From NCBI GenBank assembly GCA_029857975.1, contig JAOUFX010000216.1:1-6040 (forward strand): a stretch of DNA of 6,040 nucleotides, in the 5' to 3' direction. The notes under the pieces were generated by a model. It was given only the letters and a program-made list of their open reading frames with translations, was not told the origin of the DNA and did no database searches. This document shows positions 1 to 5,858 of the stretch, one piece after another. This DNA is from Deltaproteobacteria bacterium. GTDB lineage: Bacteria > Desulfobacterota > SM23-61. Position numbers and translations under genes: made by a program. Within the stretch, counting starts at the first letter, position 1. The number at the start of each line of letters is the position of its first letter.

Positions 1-79
1 CTGAACTCTTCAGTTGATAAATTTTGCGGATCGGTGCAGATTTCAATCGATATTCAATGCTGTTTGGATATACTTTTCA

Positions 80-134
80 TTTCAGAAATTTTGGTGAAGT
101 GCGGAGATTGGCACGCTTTCTATCATTTCTGAAA
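80..134. repeat. 10-bp inverted repeat spanning the end of the beta-subunit gene
   Basis: TTTCAGAAAT at 80-89 is the exact reverse complement of ATTTCTGAAA at 125-134. A shorter inner pair, GTGC (99-102) and GCAC (111-114), lies within the 35-nt loop. The right arm covers the last codons and part of the TGA stop of the minus-strand beta gene, so the transcript end could fold here. The stem is A/T-rich and no run of U follows on the minus strand, so an ordinary intrinsic terminator is doubtful. The 122 nt left of the gene hold no other credible feature. Confidence 0.4.
109..115 (+). repeat. TGGCACG motif, copy 1
   Basis: First of four plus-strand copies of TGGCACG, just past the stop of the beta-subunit gene. 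The flanking 10-mer TTGGCACGCT recurs exactly at the copy near 5138. There is no GC at the sigma54 -12 position, and no plus-strand gene follows within a plausible distance, so its role is unknown. Confidence 0.35.
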
Positions 135-857
135 CTCCACCAAAGGGAGGCGCAGGGAGAGAGGGAGTCCACCGCAAGGTTTTTTTTTCAAGAAAATGCG
201 GGCATCGGCCACCAGCGCCCGCGAAAAAGTGCAAAATACGGGGTTTAAATCGATGGTCTCCATTACGGGCTGGATTTCCATGACGATCTGGGAAAAAGAG
301 ATTAACAATTGAGACAACTTGTCCATCCCGATCGGTTCTTGGCCCCGGTATCCCTCCAGAAGGGGCCGGCCTTGGAGACTTTGCACCATCGAAACTACGT
401 CTTTTGCTTTGAGGGGGGCCATGCGCATGGCCACATCTTTGTAGATTTCTACGGATGTACCGCCCATTCCCAGAAGAATGACGGGGCCAAATTGAAAATC
501 GATTTTCGCCCCCACGATAAGTTCTACCCCGGAATGCATCTCTTCGACCAACATGCCGGCAAACCCTTCGATCCGGCTGAACTCCTGGAAGGCCGTGGTC
601 AGTTCCTGGGAGTCTTGAACGCCGAGGCGCACACCCTTTACTTCGGATTTGTGGGGGGTTCGTGGCGAAACCACTTTGGCTACCACCGGGTAACCGATCT
701 CCATAGCAACCTGTAAAGCCTCCTCCTCCTTCTTGGCCCAAAAGAACCTCGGGGTATCAAGTCCCCCGAGAGAGAAGAAGCGCTTGGCCTCCGGTTCCAT
801 AACCCATCCAGTTTCGCGGGCGTCCGTCAAAATTTTTTCCATGGCTGCAGTCAGCAT
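123..857 (-). CDS. Acetyl/acyl-CoA synthetase (ADP-forming), beta subunit, ATP-grasp
   Basis: This 244-residue protein is the nucleotide-binding half of an NDP-forming acyl-CoA synthetase. The enzyme converts acyl-CoA + ADP + phosphate to free acid + ATP + CoA, reversibly, in the cytosol. The sequence is one ATP-grasp domain of the ATP-grasp_5 type: GYPVVAKVVSP (55-65, with lysine 61), then PHKSE, whose His69 matches the conserved family histidine that relays phosphate. FGPVILLGMGG (123-133) leads into the EIYKD and MAPL segment, and the strand ending IDLNPV (202-207) is typical. The family fold normally ends near the DARIFL segment (218-223), so the last 21 or so residues (KKKPCGG onward) are a tail that starts exactly at a run of nine A's. 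It is the second gene of an operon: its ATG overlaps the alpha stop (ATGCTGA), with AGAAGGAG 7 nt before it. Acyl substrate cannot be read from the sequence. Confidence 0.9.
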   Translation of the reverse strand: MLTAAMEKILTDARETGWVMEPEAKRFFSLGGLDTPRFFWAKKEEEALQVAMEIGYPVVAKVVSPRTPHKSEVKGVRLGVQDSQELTTAFQEFSRIEGFAGMLVEEMHSGVELIVGAKIDFQFGPVILLGMGGTSVEIYKDVAMRMAPLKAKDVVSMVQSLQGRPLLEGYRGQEPIGMDKLSQLLISFSQIVMEIQPVMETIDLNPVFCTFSRALVADARIFLKKKPCGGLPLSLRLPLVEFQK

Positions 858-2218
858 GGCTGGCTCCTTCTAAGACCCCTGGCCATCTGCACAGCCTCTT
901 CGATAGAATGGGCAACCGGTATCGAGTTCAGCTGGAATCCTTCGATGAGCATGCGGTACTTTTCCACGTGAGGCACATAGGCGATCATCGGTTTTCCTTC
1001 CTGGCGGTAGACCAGGCTCAAACGGGCTCCCAGATCGGAAGAAATTCCCGGCAGGTACGGAAGCAGGAGCAACAGGAGGCAGTCGATATCCGGTTGGCGG
1101 CTCAAATAACGGGCCATCCCTACAAAGTCATCATCCACGGCGCTTCCTGTCAGATCAATGGGGTTTTTGAAGGAAGCAATATTCCGTATTTGTTCGGCAG
1201 CCAGAGCGCGGATCGACTGCTGGGTAGACTCCGAGAATGGAGGCACCTCCAGCGCATGGGCCGCACAAATATCCACGGCCAGTGCGCCATGCCCCCCGCT
1301 GCCACTGATGATGGCGACCCGGCTGCCGGCCGCTTTTTGATAGCAGCTTAAAACTTCGCAAAGGGAAATCAACTCGGCTTCACTCCGTGCCTCCAGAATT
1401 CCGTACTGGTCCAGAACGGACGAAAAAACTTCATAATCGCCGGCCATGGAGGCCGTGTGACTGGTGACTGCCCGCTGCCCCCCCTGGCTCCTGCCGGCTT
1501 TCAAAACAATCACAGGTTTCGGGCAGTCCATGGCCGTTAAAACAAAATCCCGTCCCTCGTTTTCTCCGAAACCCTCGATGTAAAAGGCCACCACGCCGGT
1601 TGCCGGATCCTCAGCAAAATACTTAAGCAAATCTATCTCCCGGATGAGGGCCTTATTCCCGATGCTGACCGCCAGAGAAAGACCTACTCCTTCGGAACTG
1701 AAACGAATGAGGTGATCCACCAGAACCCCGCCGCTCTGGCTGACCAACGCCACTTTTCCGGGGTCCGGTTTGACAATCCGCTCGCTGGGAATAAAAAAAG
1801 TATCCACCACGGGGGGAGCATAAACTCCCAAACAGTTCGGGCCAATAAAGGGGAAATTCGCCTCGCGGGCCATGTCTGTGATTTTTTCCTGCAGGTCCCT
1901 CCGCCCGCTCTCGGCGAACCCCCCCGAAACGACGATGGCCCCTCCCACTTCTCCACGGATGCAGTCTTCCATGACTTGGGGAACGAATTCGGCGCGGGTG
2001 GCAATCACCGCCAGGTCGACCTTGCGCGGAATTTCGCCCAGAGCCCGGTAGATCGTCTCGCCCTGAAACAGGCCGCCGCGGTAATTGACAGCAAACACTT
2101 TCACGGCCTGCCGGAGGTTGTTCTTGTTGTAGATTACATTGGCAGGATGTCGCTCATTGTTCTGTGAGACCCCGACGACCACCATCGTTTTAGGCTGGAA
2201 AAGGGGGGTTAAGTTCAT
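851..2218 (-). CDS. Acetyl/acyl-CoA synthetase (ADP-forming), alpha subunit, CoA-binding
   Basis: This 455-residue protein is the CoA-binding and catalytic subunit, partner of the beta protein encoded just downstream. Order of parts: an N-terminal Rossmann CoA-binding domain (about 5-135) with VVVGVSQNNERHP, then FIGPNCLGVY (124-133). A succinyl-CoA-ligase-like domain follows (about 150-290) with ALVSQSGGVLVDH and SIGNKA. TSHTASMAG (252-260) carries His254, the expected phosphohistidine. A third ligase-like domain (about 298-450) has IISGSGGHG and NPIDLTGSA (352-360). Separate alpha and beta genes are the arrangement known from archaeal and some bacterial enzymes, in contrast to fused forms of about 700 residues. 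The ATG is preceded by GGGAGAGG at good spacing and by a sigma70-like promoter, making this the first gene of the operon. The family includes acetyl-, propionyl- and aryl-acid enzymes, and specificity is not visible here. A role in substrate-level ATP formation or acid activation is inferred. Confidence 0.92.
   Translation of the reverse strand: MNLTPLFQPKTMVVVGVSQNNERHPANVIYNKNNLRQAVKVFAVNYRGGLFQGETIYRALGEIPRKVDLAVIATRAEFVPQVMEDCIRGEVGGAIVVSGGFAESGRRDLQEKITDMAREANFPFIGPNCLGVYAPPVVDTFFIPSERIVKPDPGKVALVSQSGGVLVDHLIRFSSEGVGLSLAVSIGNKALIREIDLLKYFAEDPATGVVAFYIEGFGENEGRDFVLTAMDCPKPVIVLKAGRSQGGQRAVTSHTASMAGDYEVFSSVLDQYGILEARSEAELISLCEVLSCYQKAAGSRVAIISGSGGHGALAVDICAAHALEVPPFSESTQQSIRALAAEQIRNIASFKNPIDLTGSAVDDDFVGMARYLSRQPDIDCLLLLLLPYLPGISSDLGARLSLVYRQEGKPMIAYVPHVEKYRMLIEGFQLNSIPVAHSIEEAVQMARGLRRSQPC
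864..871 (-). promoter_or_regulatory. Ribosome-binding site of the beta-subunit gene
   Basis: On the minus strand this reads AGAAGGAG, 6-7 nt before the ATG at 857-855. It lies inside the end of the alpha gene. It supports the chosen start over the next in-frame Met (codon 6) and shows that beta has its own initiation signal besides coupling through the 7-nt overlap. Confidence 0.7.
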
Positions 2219-2258
2219 CTACATCCTCTCCCATTGCAATTGATTATTCTCCAAGCGC

Positions 2259-2278
2259 CATGATCATAATATATCATG
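2259..2278. repeat. Inverted repeat over the -10 element (possible operator)
   Basis: CATGAT (2259-2264) and ATCATG (2273-2278) are exact inverted arms with an 8-nt spacer. They surround the -10 hexamer of the operon promoter (2266-2271). A dyad in this place could bind a repressor. The arms are only 6 bp and A/T-rich, so chance is a real alternative. Confidence 0.3.
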
Positions 2279-2293
2279 CCCTGGGATTGTCAG
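2266..2293 (-). promoter_or_regulatory. Sigma70-like promoter of the acyl-CoA synthetase operon
   Basis: On the minus strand CTGACA (2293-2288) is followed after 16 nt by TATTAT (2271-2266). Each hexamer is one base from consensus. Transcription would start near 2259, leaving a leader of about 40 nt before the alpha ATG at 2218. It is the only well-matched pair seen upstream of the operon. Confidence 0.55.
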
Positions 2294-2502
2294 GTACATA
2301 AGAATGGTTCCCCGTAGACAAGAACGAAGCCGGAAAATATTCGGAAGAGGGGTCATCCATTGCCTTCCCCTAGCTGGTTATGATATGCCTTTCAGCTGAA
2401 ATAGAAGAAAGAAGGCATCAAAAAATACCCTCCCTGCTGAACCATGAGACAAAGCACCGATCGCCTGCTCAGGCATCAATGCTCTGCAATCATCCCTTTT
2501 TT

Positions 2503-2510
2503 AGAGGAGG
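2503..2510 (+). promoter_or_regulatory. Ribosome-binding site that fixes the start of the YvlD-like gene
   Basis: AGAGGAGG lies 7 nt before the ATG at 2518. The open frame continues upstream to 2380, but the added 46 residues are polar, lack a ribosome-binding site and do not resemble the family, so the start at 2518 is preferred. Confidence 0.8.
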
Positions 2511-2517
2511 AACGCTT

Positions 2518-2859
2518 ATGAAAGTTATGATTCGATTGCTGATCAACATGGCGGCCATCTTAGGCATTACTTATCTGTTCCCCAGCTTGATGCGGGTGGA
2601 TACAATCTGGGCCGCCTTGGGCGCTGCAATTCTCCTGGGGATCGTCAACGCCATTGTCCGCCCCATCTTTGTCCTGCTTACTCTCCCTTTCACGATTCTC
2701 ACTCTGGGGCTCTTCCTCCTGGTGATCAATGCCCTCCTTCTCTGGATGGTGTCGGGCCTGATCGGAGGCTTTCAGGTGAATGGTTTCTGGGGAGCCTTTT
2801 TCGGTTCCCTCCTAATCAGTTTTATCAGCTGGGCCCTGTCGCGCCTATTTGTCAGCTAG
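2518..2859 (+). CDS. YvlD-like / phage holin family 4 integral membrane protein
   Basis: This 113-residue, very hydrophobic protein has about four membrane helices, near residues 5-22, 29-47, 50-78 (possibly two segments) and 87-110. The middle reads LGIVNAIVRPIFVLLTLPFT, followed by ILTLGLFLLVINALLLWMVSG. This matches the signature of the family Pfam calls phage holin 4 superfamily, which includes Bacillus subtilis YvlD. Length fits the family, commonly around 110-120 residues. Despite the name, most members are chromosomal genes away from prophages, and no lysis or phage gene lies nearby. Cellular function is not established for the family; it would sit in the cytoplasmic membrane. It stands alone, divergent from the synthetase operon. 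No convincing -35/-10 pair was found upstream: a lone TATGAT at 2379-2384 lacks a properly spaced -35. Confidence 0.85.
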   Translation: MKVMIRLLINMAAILGITYLFPSLMRVDTIWAALGAAILLGIVNAIVRPIFVLLTLPFTILTLGLFLLVINALLLWMVSGLIGGFQVNGFWGAFFGSLLISFISWALSRLFVS

Positions 2860-2875
2860 CCCCAGGATTTCAGGC

Positions 2876-2893
2876 GGCACCGCAAGCGGTTCC
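2876..2893 (+). terminator. Possible weak terminator hairpin after the YvlD-like gene
   Basis: GGCACCG and CGGTTCC pair around a CAAG loop with one mismatch, 17 nt past the stop codon. The position suits a terminator, but the following bases (AATATTATC) are not a U run, so an intrinsic terminator is only possible. Confidence 0.3.
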
Positions 2894-3141
2894 AATATTA
2901 TCAACGGGAAAGCCAGAAATATCATGATTGTCTACCGGTGAAAATCAGATTATTATTAAAGGTAGTAGAGCAGCGTAGGCAAATTGGGCAATATTCAGCT
3001 AATTTTAATTATTTCTTTGCATTTAAGGCGGACATTTGTAAAGGGCTTATATCTATCTTGGTTGAATTTCAGAAGCCGCAAAAATAGCGGAGATCAAAAA
3101 CATATCTGCAAGAAGCGTGGCTTTGACTCGATAGACGCAAT

Positions 3142-3148
3142 TGGCACG
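3142..3148 (+). repeat. TGGCACG motif, copy 2
   Basis: TTGGCACG lies 117 nt before the kinase start and about 30 nt before its -35 element, a usual place for an activator site. Read as a sigma54 element, the -12 dinucleotide is AC rather than GC, so a functional sigma54 promoter here is unlikely. Confidence 0.35.
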
Positions 3149-3179
3149 ATCTGTACACCTGAATTCGTTTTCATTTCTT

Positions 3180-3209
3180 TTGAAATATCATTCACGTATC
3201 TGGTATAAT
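3180..3209 (+). promoter_or_regulatory. Strong extended -10 promoter of the sensor kinase
   Basis: TTGAAA (3180-3185), an 18-nt spacer and a perfect TATAAT (3204-3209) preceded by TGG, giving the extended -10 sequence TGGTATAAT. Transcription would begin near 3216, with a leader of about 43 nt that contains the hairpin at 3239-3253. Confidence 0.7.
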
Positions 3210-3238
3210 CCCATTTTGCCATTAGAAGTTTTGTGATT

Positions 3239-3253
3239 ATTCCCATGGGGAAT
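3239..3253 (+). promoter_or_regulatory. Hairpin or dyad covering the kinase ribosome-binding site
   Basis: ATTCCC (3239-3244) and GGGAAT (3248-3253) are perfect inverted arms around an ATG loop. The only Shine-Dalgarno-like sequence for the kinase, GGGGA (3247-3251), is mostly inside the right arm, 5 nt before the start codon. As RNA it could hide the ribosome-binding site; as DNA it could be an operator just downstream of the promoter. Confidence 0.4.
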
Positions 3254-3258
3254 TTTTT

Positions 3259-5034
3259 ATGGCGGAAGAGCAATTCTCTTTAAGCGCCGAAGAAATATCA
3301 ACCAACGGACGGTCAAGCAGCGAAGACATCATTTATCCGTTTATCAACCGGTTGATCCACCAGGCCGAAACCATTTTCGATCTCGATCTCTCCTTCAGTG
3401 AAGCCGATATTTTTCAGATCTTAACCCAGAACATTGTCCATTTTTTCGATGCGGAGATGGCCAGCATCTGGCTCTTAGAAAATGGCGGGCAGCCTTTGGC
3501 TTCTTTTGTCGGCCAGAAGAGGTTATTCAACGATTTCAAGAATGCGGAGCTTTTTGATATGGCCATTGCTGGCGAGGTCGTCAGGAATCGTCGGCCCCTG
3601 TCGATCCCCGACATCTGGAAGGAGGAAAGGTGGCAAAATAAGGAGCCCTTTCGGCAGTTTGGAGTTAATTCCGTATTGGTGGTTCCCATTGCATTCCCGC
3701 GGTTCTCGGGCCAGGATTCCGACCAGGGGGGTGTGCTCCAGATCTTTTATAGAGAACGGGAGAAAAGATTCTCCTTGTTGGAAATCGAAACAGCTGAATT
3801 GTTTTCGCGCCGGGTGAGTTTTGTCCTCGCCCGGAAGCGAGTCAAGGCTCTGCAAAAAAGTAGTGCCATCAAGGACCGGATTGTTGAGCATATCTTCAGG
3901 AGGTTGAGCAAGGGAGAGGGGATCCTCATGCGTGATTTATTTAATTCCGTGATCCCCGAATTGAGCGGATTCATAAACATCCAGAGATGTGCTCTCTTCT
4001 CCATCAATCGGCAGAATAAAGAAGCTGTTTTGGAAGCTGGATACCCGGAGAAAGCGCATGGGATTGGCAAAACGCGCTCCATAGAAGAACCATATATCAA
4101 AAGAATTGTCGACCAGACGGGCCCGTTTGGACAATTTGAACATGAAAGGATCGATCACAATTACATTCTGATCACCAATCCCCAAAGGAGCCATCTTGTC
4201 CCGGGTGACATTAGATATTTCCTCGAAACGCAAAATATCCATTCCGTCCTTTATCTTCCTTTAAAGAGGGAGAAAGAGGTAAACTATTTTTTGACCTTTG
4301 ACGCTCAGGGGTACCACCATCAGTTTGCGGAAGAGGAGATTGACATCCTCGTGTTTTTGGGCATGGAGTTGATGAAGGGTTTGAGCTTGGAGAAACTTTA
4401 TGATCTTTTGCATGACTCCAAGAATATCGCTATTTCTCAGGCCTATTTCGCCAAACGGATTCAAAATATTCTCAATAAAGAAAAGTATCCGAAAAATGAA
4501 AAACTAAATGAGGCGGTGGAGATTATTTGGGAGGGAAGTAATCGTCTCCAGGAAATGTTTCTTGTTCTTTTTGGGGAAGGAAAGGAGGCCATTGTCGATG
4601 TGACGGAAGTGCCGAGGAAGCGGTTTCTTATTTATCAGGAAACCATGAAGGAGATGAAGAAGGACACCATTCATTTTATCCAAAAAGGATTGACCCCCTC
4701 CCTTCGCTTTCGATGTGTGCCTTTCCATGCCGAACGGGTCATTGACAATCTTCTTTCAAATGCGGTTGCCGCCATTCCCGATGAAGGCGGGGAAGTTTCG
4801 ATTCGCACCTGGCAACAAGATTTCTGGGTGGTAATAGAAATCGTTAATACCGGACGGGTTTCAAAAGAAGAAATGGAGCGACATCTCCGAGGGGAGGAGG
4901 GCAAGAGAAAGGGCCGGGGGCTGCATGTCTGTAACCAGTTGATAGGAAACATGGGAGGGGAAATCGAGGTCGAAGTGAAAGATGGTTTGGTAATTTTCCG
5001 GGTGAAGCTGCCCGTTTTGAAATCAGATTTGTGA
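3259..5034 (+). CDS. Cytosolic GAF-GAF sensor histidine kinase
   Basis: This 591-residue protein has no signal peptide or membrane segment, so it should sense a soluble signal. Parts in order: a polar N-terminus; GAF domain 1 (about 45-195, ending in FSLLEIETAELFSRRVSFVL); a short helical linker; GAF-like domain 2 (about 225-375, with LYLPLKREKEVNYFLTF and FAEEEIDIL). A dimerisation helix follows with the phosphoacceptor motif LLHDSKN (383-389, His385). The HATPase domain (about 485-588) has an N box IDNLLSNA (495-502), an ATP-lid start VNTG (529-532) where the usual Asp is Asn, and a G2 box KGRGLHV (551-557). His385 lies 112 residues before the N box, a normal spacing. The HDxKN motif followed by a long polar helix resembles PrsK-type kinases more than classical HisKA enzymes, which have H-E-x-x-x-P. 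No receiver domain or response regulator is adjacent. The ligand and partner are unknown. The start at 3259 is preceded only by a GGGGA-type site. Confidence 0.85.
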   Translation: MAEEQFSLSAEEISTNGRSSSEDIIYPFINRLIHQAETIFDLDLSFSEADIFQILTQNIVHFFDAEMASIWLLENGGQPLASFVGQKRLFNDFKNAELFDMAIAGEVVRNRRPLSIPDIWKEERWQNKEPFRQFGVNSVLVVPIAFPRFSGQDSDQGGVLQIFYREREKRFSLLEIETAELFSRRVSFVLARKRVKALQKSSAIKDRIVEHIFRRLSKGEGILMRDLFNSVIPELSGFINIQRCALFSINRQNKEAVLEAGYPEKAHGIGKTRSIEEPYIKRIVDQTGPFGQFEHERIDHNYILITNPQRSHLVPGDIRYFLETQNIHSVLYLPLKREKEVNYFLTFDAQGYHHQFAEEEIDILVFLGMELMKGLSLEKLYDLLHDSKNIAISQAYFAKRIQNILNKEKYPKNEKLNEAVEIIWEGSNRLQEMFLVLFGEGKEAIVDVTEVPRKRFLIYQETMKEMKKDTIHFIQKGLTPSLRFRCVPFHAERVIDNLLSNAVAAIPDEGGEVSIRTWQQDFWVVIEIVNTGRVSKEEMERHLRGEEGKRKGRGLHVCNQLIGNMGGEIEVEVKDGLVIFRVKLPVLKSDL

Positions 5035-5137
5035 TTTTCTATTACTGCTATGATACCTGGCCTTTTTGGGCTGACAAAAGTTCAAGATATCCAGATGATA
5101 TATTCAATTTGGGACATTTTTTCTCAGGTTAGAAGTT

Positions 5138-5144
5138 TGGCACG
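5138..5144 (+). repeat. TGGCACG motif, copy 3
   Basis: TTGGCACGCT, identical over 10 bases to copy 1, lies 139 nt before the VOC gene start. No GC occurs at the sigma54 -12 spacing, so if it acts it is more likely a protein-binding site than a sigma54 promoter. Confidence 0.35.
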
Positions 5145-5155
5145 CTAACATAACT

Positions 5156-5198
5156 TCGGACCTGTCGGTCGGACCCCCAAGATATAGTATCCCCTATA
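5156..5198. repeat. Short direct and inverted repeats upstream of the VOC gene
   Basis: TCGGACC occurs at 5156-5162 and again at 5169-5175, a 13-nt period. Just after it, TATAG (5183-5187) and CTATA (5194-5198) form an inverted pair with a 6-nt spacer. TATAGT (5183-5188) resembles a -10 hexamer but has no matching -35 at proper spacing. These may mark a regulated promoter, but each repeat is short. Confidence 0.25.
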
Positions 5199-5264
5199 GA
5201 GCATTTCTCCCAAGAAGAGAAACTCAGGATTGTGTGGAGCTGAAGCGTGAAATAAGAGATCTTG

Positions 5265-5271
5265 AAGGAGG
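5265..5271 (+). promoter_or_regulatory. Ribosome-binding site that fixes the VOC gene start
   Basis: AAGGAGG is 5 nt before the ATG at 5277. An in-frame TTG at 5262 would place this sequence inside the gene and would have no ribosome-binding site of its own, so the ATG is chosen. Confidence 0.8.
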
Positions 5272-5276
5272 CACAG

Positions 5277-5681
5277 ATGGCAAAATACACGAATAGCCAC
5301 ACGCACCTGACTGGTGCAAACCCGGGAAAATTACTTGATTTCTACACTCGGGTCATGGGGGGGAAGATAGACCGCGAATTTCTCCTCGGCGGCAGCCACA
5401 AAGCCTGGGACGTAAATCTGGGAGGGTTACTGATTCGTATCTCTGATTGGAGTAATGGCGACGAAGTCCTCAAGGAGGAGTATGCCAGAGCCAGAGGAAG
5501 GCACCAGTTCGGGCTACATCACTTGGCGATGACCGTAGATGACATGGATAAAGCCTACACCGAGCTTAAGGCAAACGGAGCCGAGTTCGTGCTGCCTCCC
5601 AAGGCGACTGGTCCCGCATCAAAAGTCGCCTTCGTCGTCGCTCCGGAAAATGTTCTGATTGAGCTTATTGAGAGAAAATAA
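5277..5681 (+). CDS. VOC (glyoxalase/dioxygenase fold) family protein
   Basis: This 134-residue protein has the two beta-alpha-beta-beta-beta modules of the vicinal oxygen chelate fold, about residues 5-57 and 79-132, and probably acts as a dimer in the cytosol. HTHLTG plus LLDFYTRVMGG (His8) matches the first strand and helix of glyoxalase I. LHHLAMTVDDMDKAY (His82) and NVLIELIERK (Glu129) match the second module. Compared with E. coli glyoxalase I as I recall it (ligands H5, E56, H74, E122), His8, His82 and Glu129 are kept, but the second position falls in LLIRISDW as Arg54. A His-His-Glu set is the pattern of type I extradiol dioxygenases, so glyoxalase I activity is not assured. The family also includes epimerases and resistance proteins, and no substrate can be assigned. 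The gene stands alone with a strong ribosome-binding site. Confidence 0.82.
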   Translation: MAKYTNSHTHLTGANPGKLLDFYTRVMGGKIDREFLLGGSHKAWDVNLGGLLIRISDWSNGDEVLKEEYARARGRHQFGLHHLAMTVDDMDKAYTELKANGAEFVLPPKATGPASKVAFVVAPENVLIELIERK

Positions 5682-5772
5682 AGAGAAGGAACACGGCCGG
5701 TCTGGTCGGACTGAATGAATTAAGGAGTCACCCATTAACAGGCCCTTTTCAAGAGGAAAAACTTAATCTGAG

Positions 5773-5804
5773 CAAGAAAAAATTATTTTCTTGAATTCTT
5801 TTTT
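5773..5804 (+). terminator. Probable terminator of the VOC gene
   Basis: CAAGAAAA (5773-5780) and TTTTCTTG (5786-5793) form a perfect 8-bp stem with a 5-nt loop. A run of six T's (5799-5804) follows after a 5-nt gap. It lies about 90 nt past the VOC stop. The stem is A/T-rich and the T run is not immediate, so its strength is uncertain. Confidence 0.4.
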
Positions 5805-5858
5805 ACGGAGTTATCGCCATCCTTCCCATTGCCGAAATTTCTCTCGGATTACGTACAG

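Larger units (their letters stand above)
2860..3258. other. Non-coding stretch between the YvlD-like gene and the sensor kinase
   Basis: About 400 nt with no credible gene. From left to right it holds a small G/C hairpin (2876-2893), an A/T-rich segment with frequent stops, a minor CCGC (3076-3079) / GCGG (3087-3090) pair, a TGGCACG motif (3142-3148), the kinase promoter (3180-3209) and a hairpin over the kinase ribosome-binding site. A 74-codon open frame at 2984-3208 begins with TTG, has no ribosome-binding site and runs into the promoter. Confidence 0.6.

Noticed and set aside
1..13. CTGAA-CTC-TTCAG hairpin followed by an A/T-rich stretch, as a terminator
   Set aside because: A 5-bp stem with a 3-nt loop and no continuous T run, cut by the window edge, so it cannot be judged.
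24..248. Plus-strand frame at the left edge
   Set aside because: No ribosome-binding site or family match, and much of it is antisense to the beta gene.
309..716. Long plus-strand frame opposite the beta-subunit gene
   Set aside because: It is antisense to a clear ATP-grasp gene, has no ribosome-binding site and no family resemblance; long antisense frames are common opposite conserved genes.
82..741. Minus-strand frame of 219 codons overlapping the beta gene
   Set aside because: Its composition (many Arg, Gly, Pro) is that of an out-of-frame reading. Only its last part matters, as the alternative tail after the nine-A run.
1712..2167. Plus-strand frame of 151 codons opposite the alpha-subunit gene
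   Set aside because: Antisense shadow of a well-conserved gene with no independent coding evidence.
2380..2517. N-terminal extension of the YvlD-like gene
   Set aside because: Polar sequence unlike the family, with no ribosome-binding site, whereas AGAGGAGG precedes the ATG at 2518.
2518..2859. Reading the 'holin' family name as evidence of a prophage
   Set aside because: Members are mostly chromosomal YvlD-like proteins, and no lysin, structural or integrase gene is nearby.
3142..3158. Sigma54 promoter upstream of the kinase
   Set aside because: The -12 dinucleotide is AC instead of GC, and a much better extended -10 sigma70 promoter lies just downstream.
2984..3208. Open frame of 74 codons upstream of the kinase
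   Set aside because: TTG start without a ribosome-binding site, no recognisable family, and its end overlaps the kinase promoter.
3222..5138. Direct repeat TTAGAAGTTT at 3222-3231 and 5129-5138
   Set aside because: A single pair of identical 10-mers is expected many times by chance in 6 kb.
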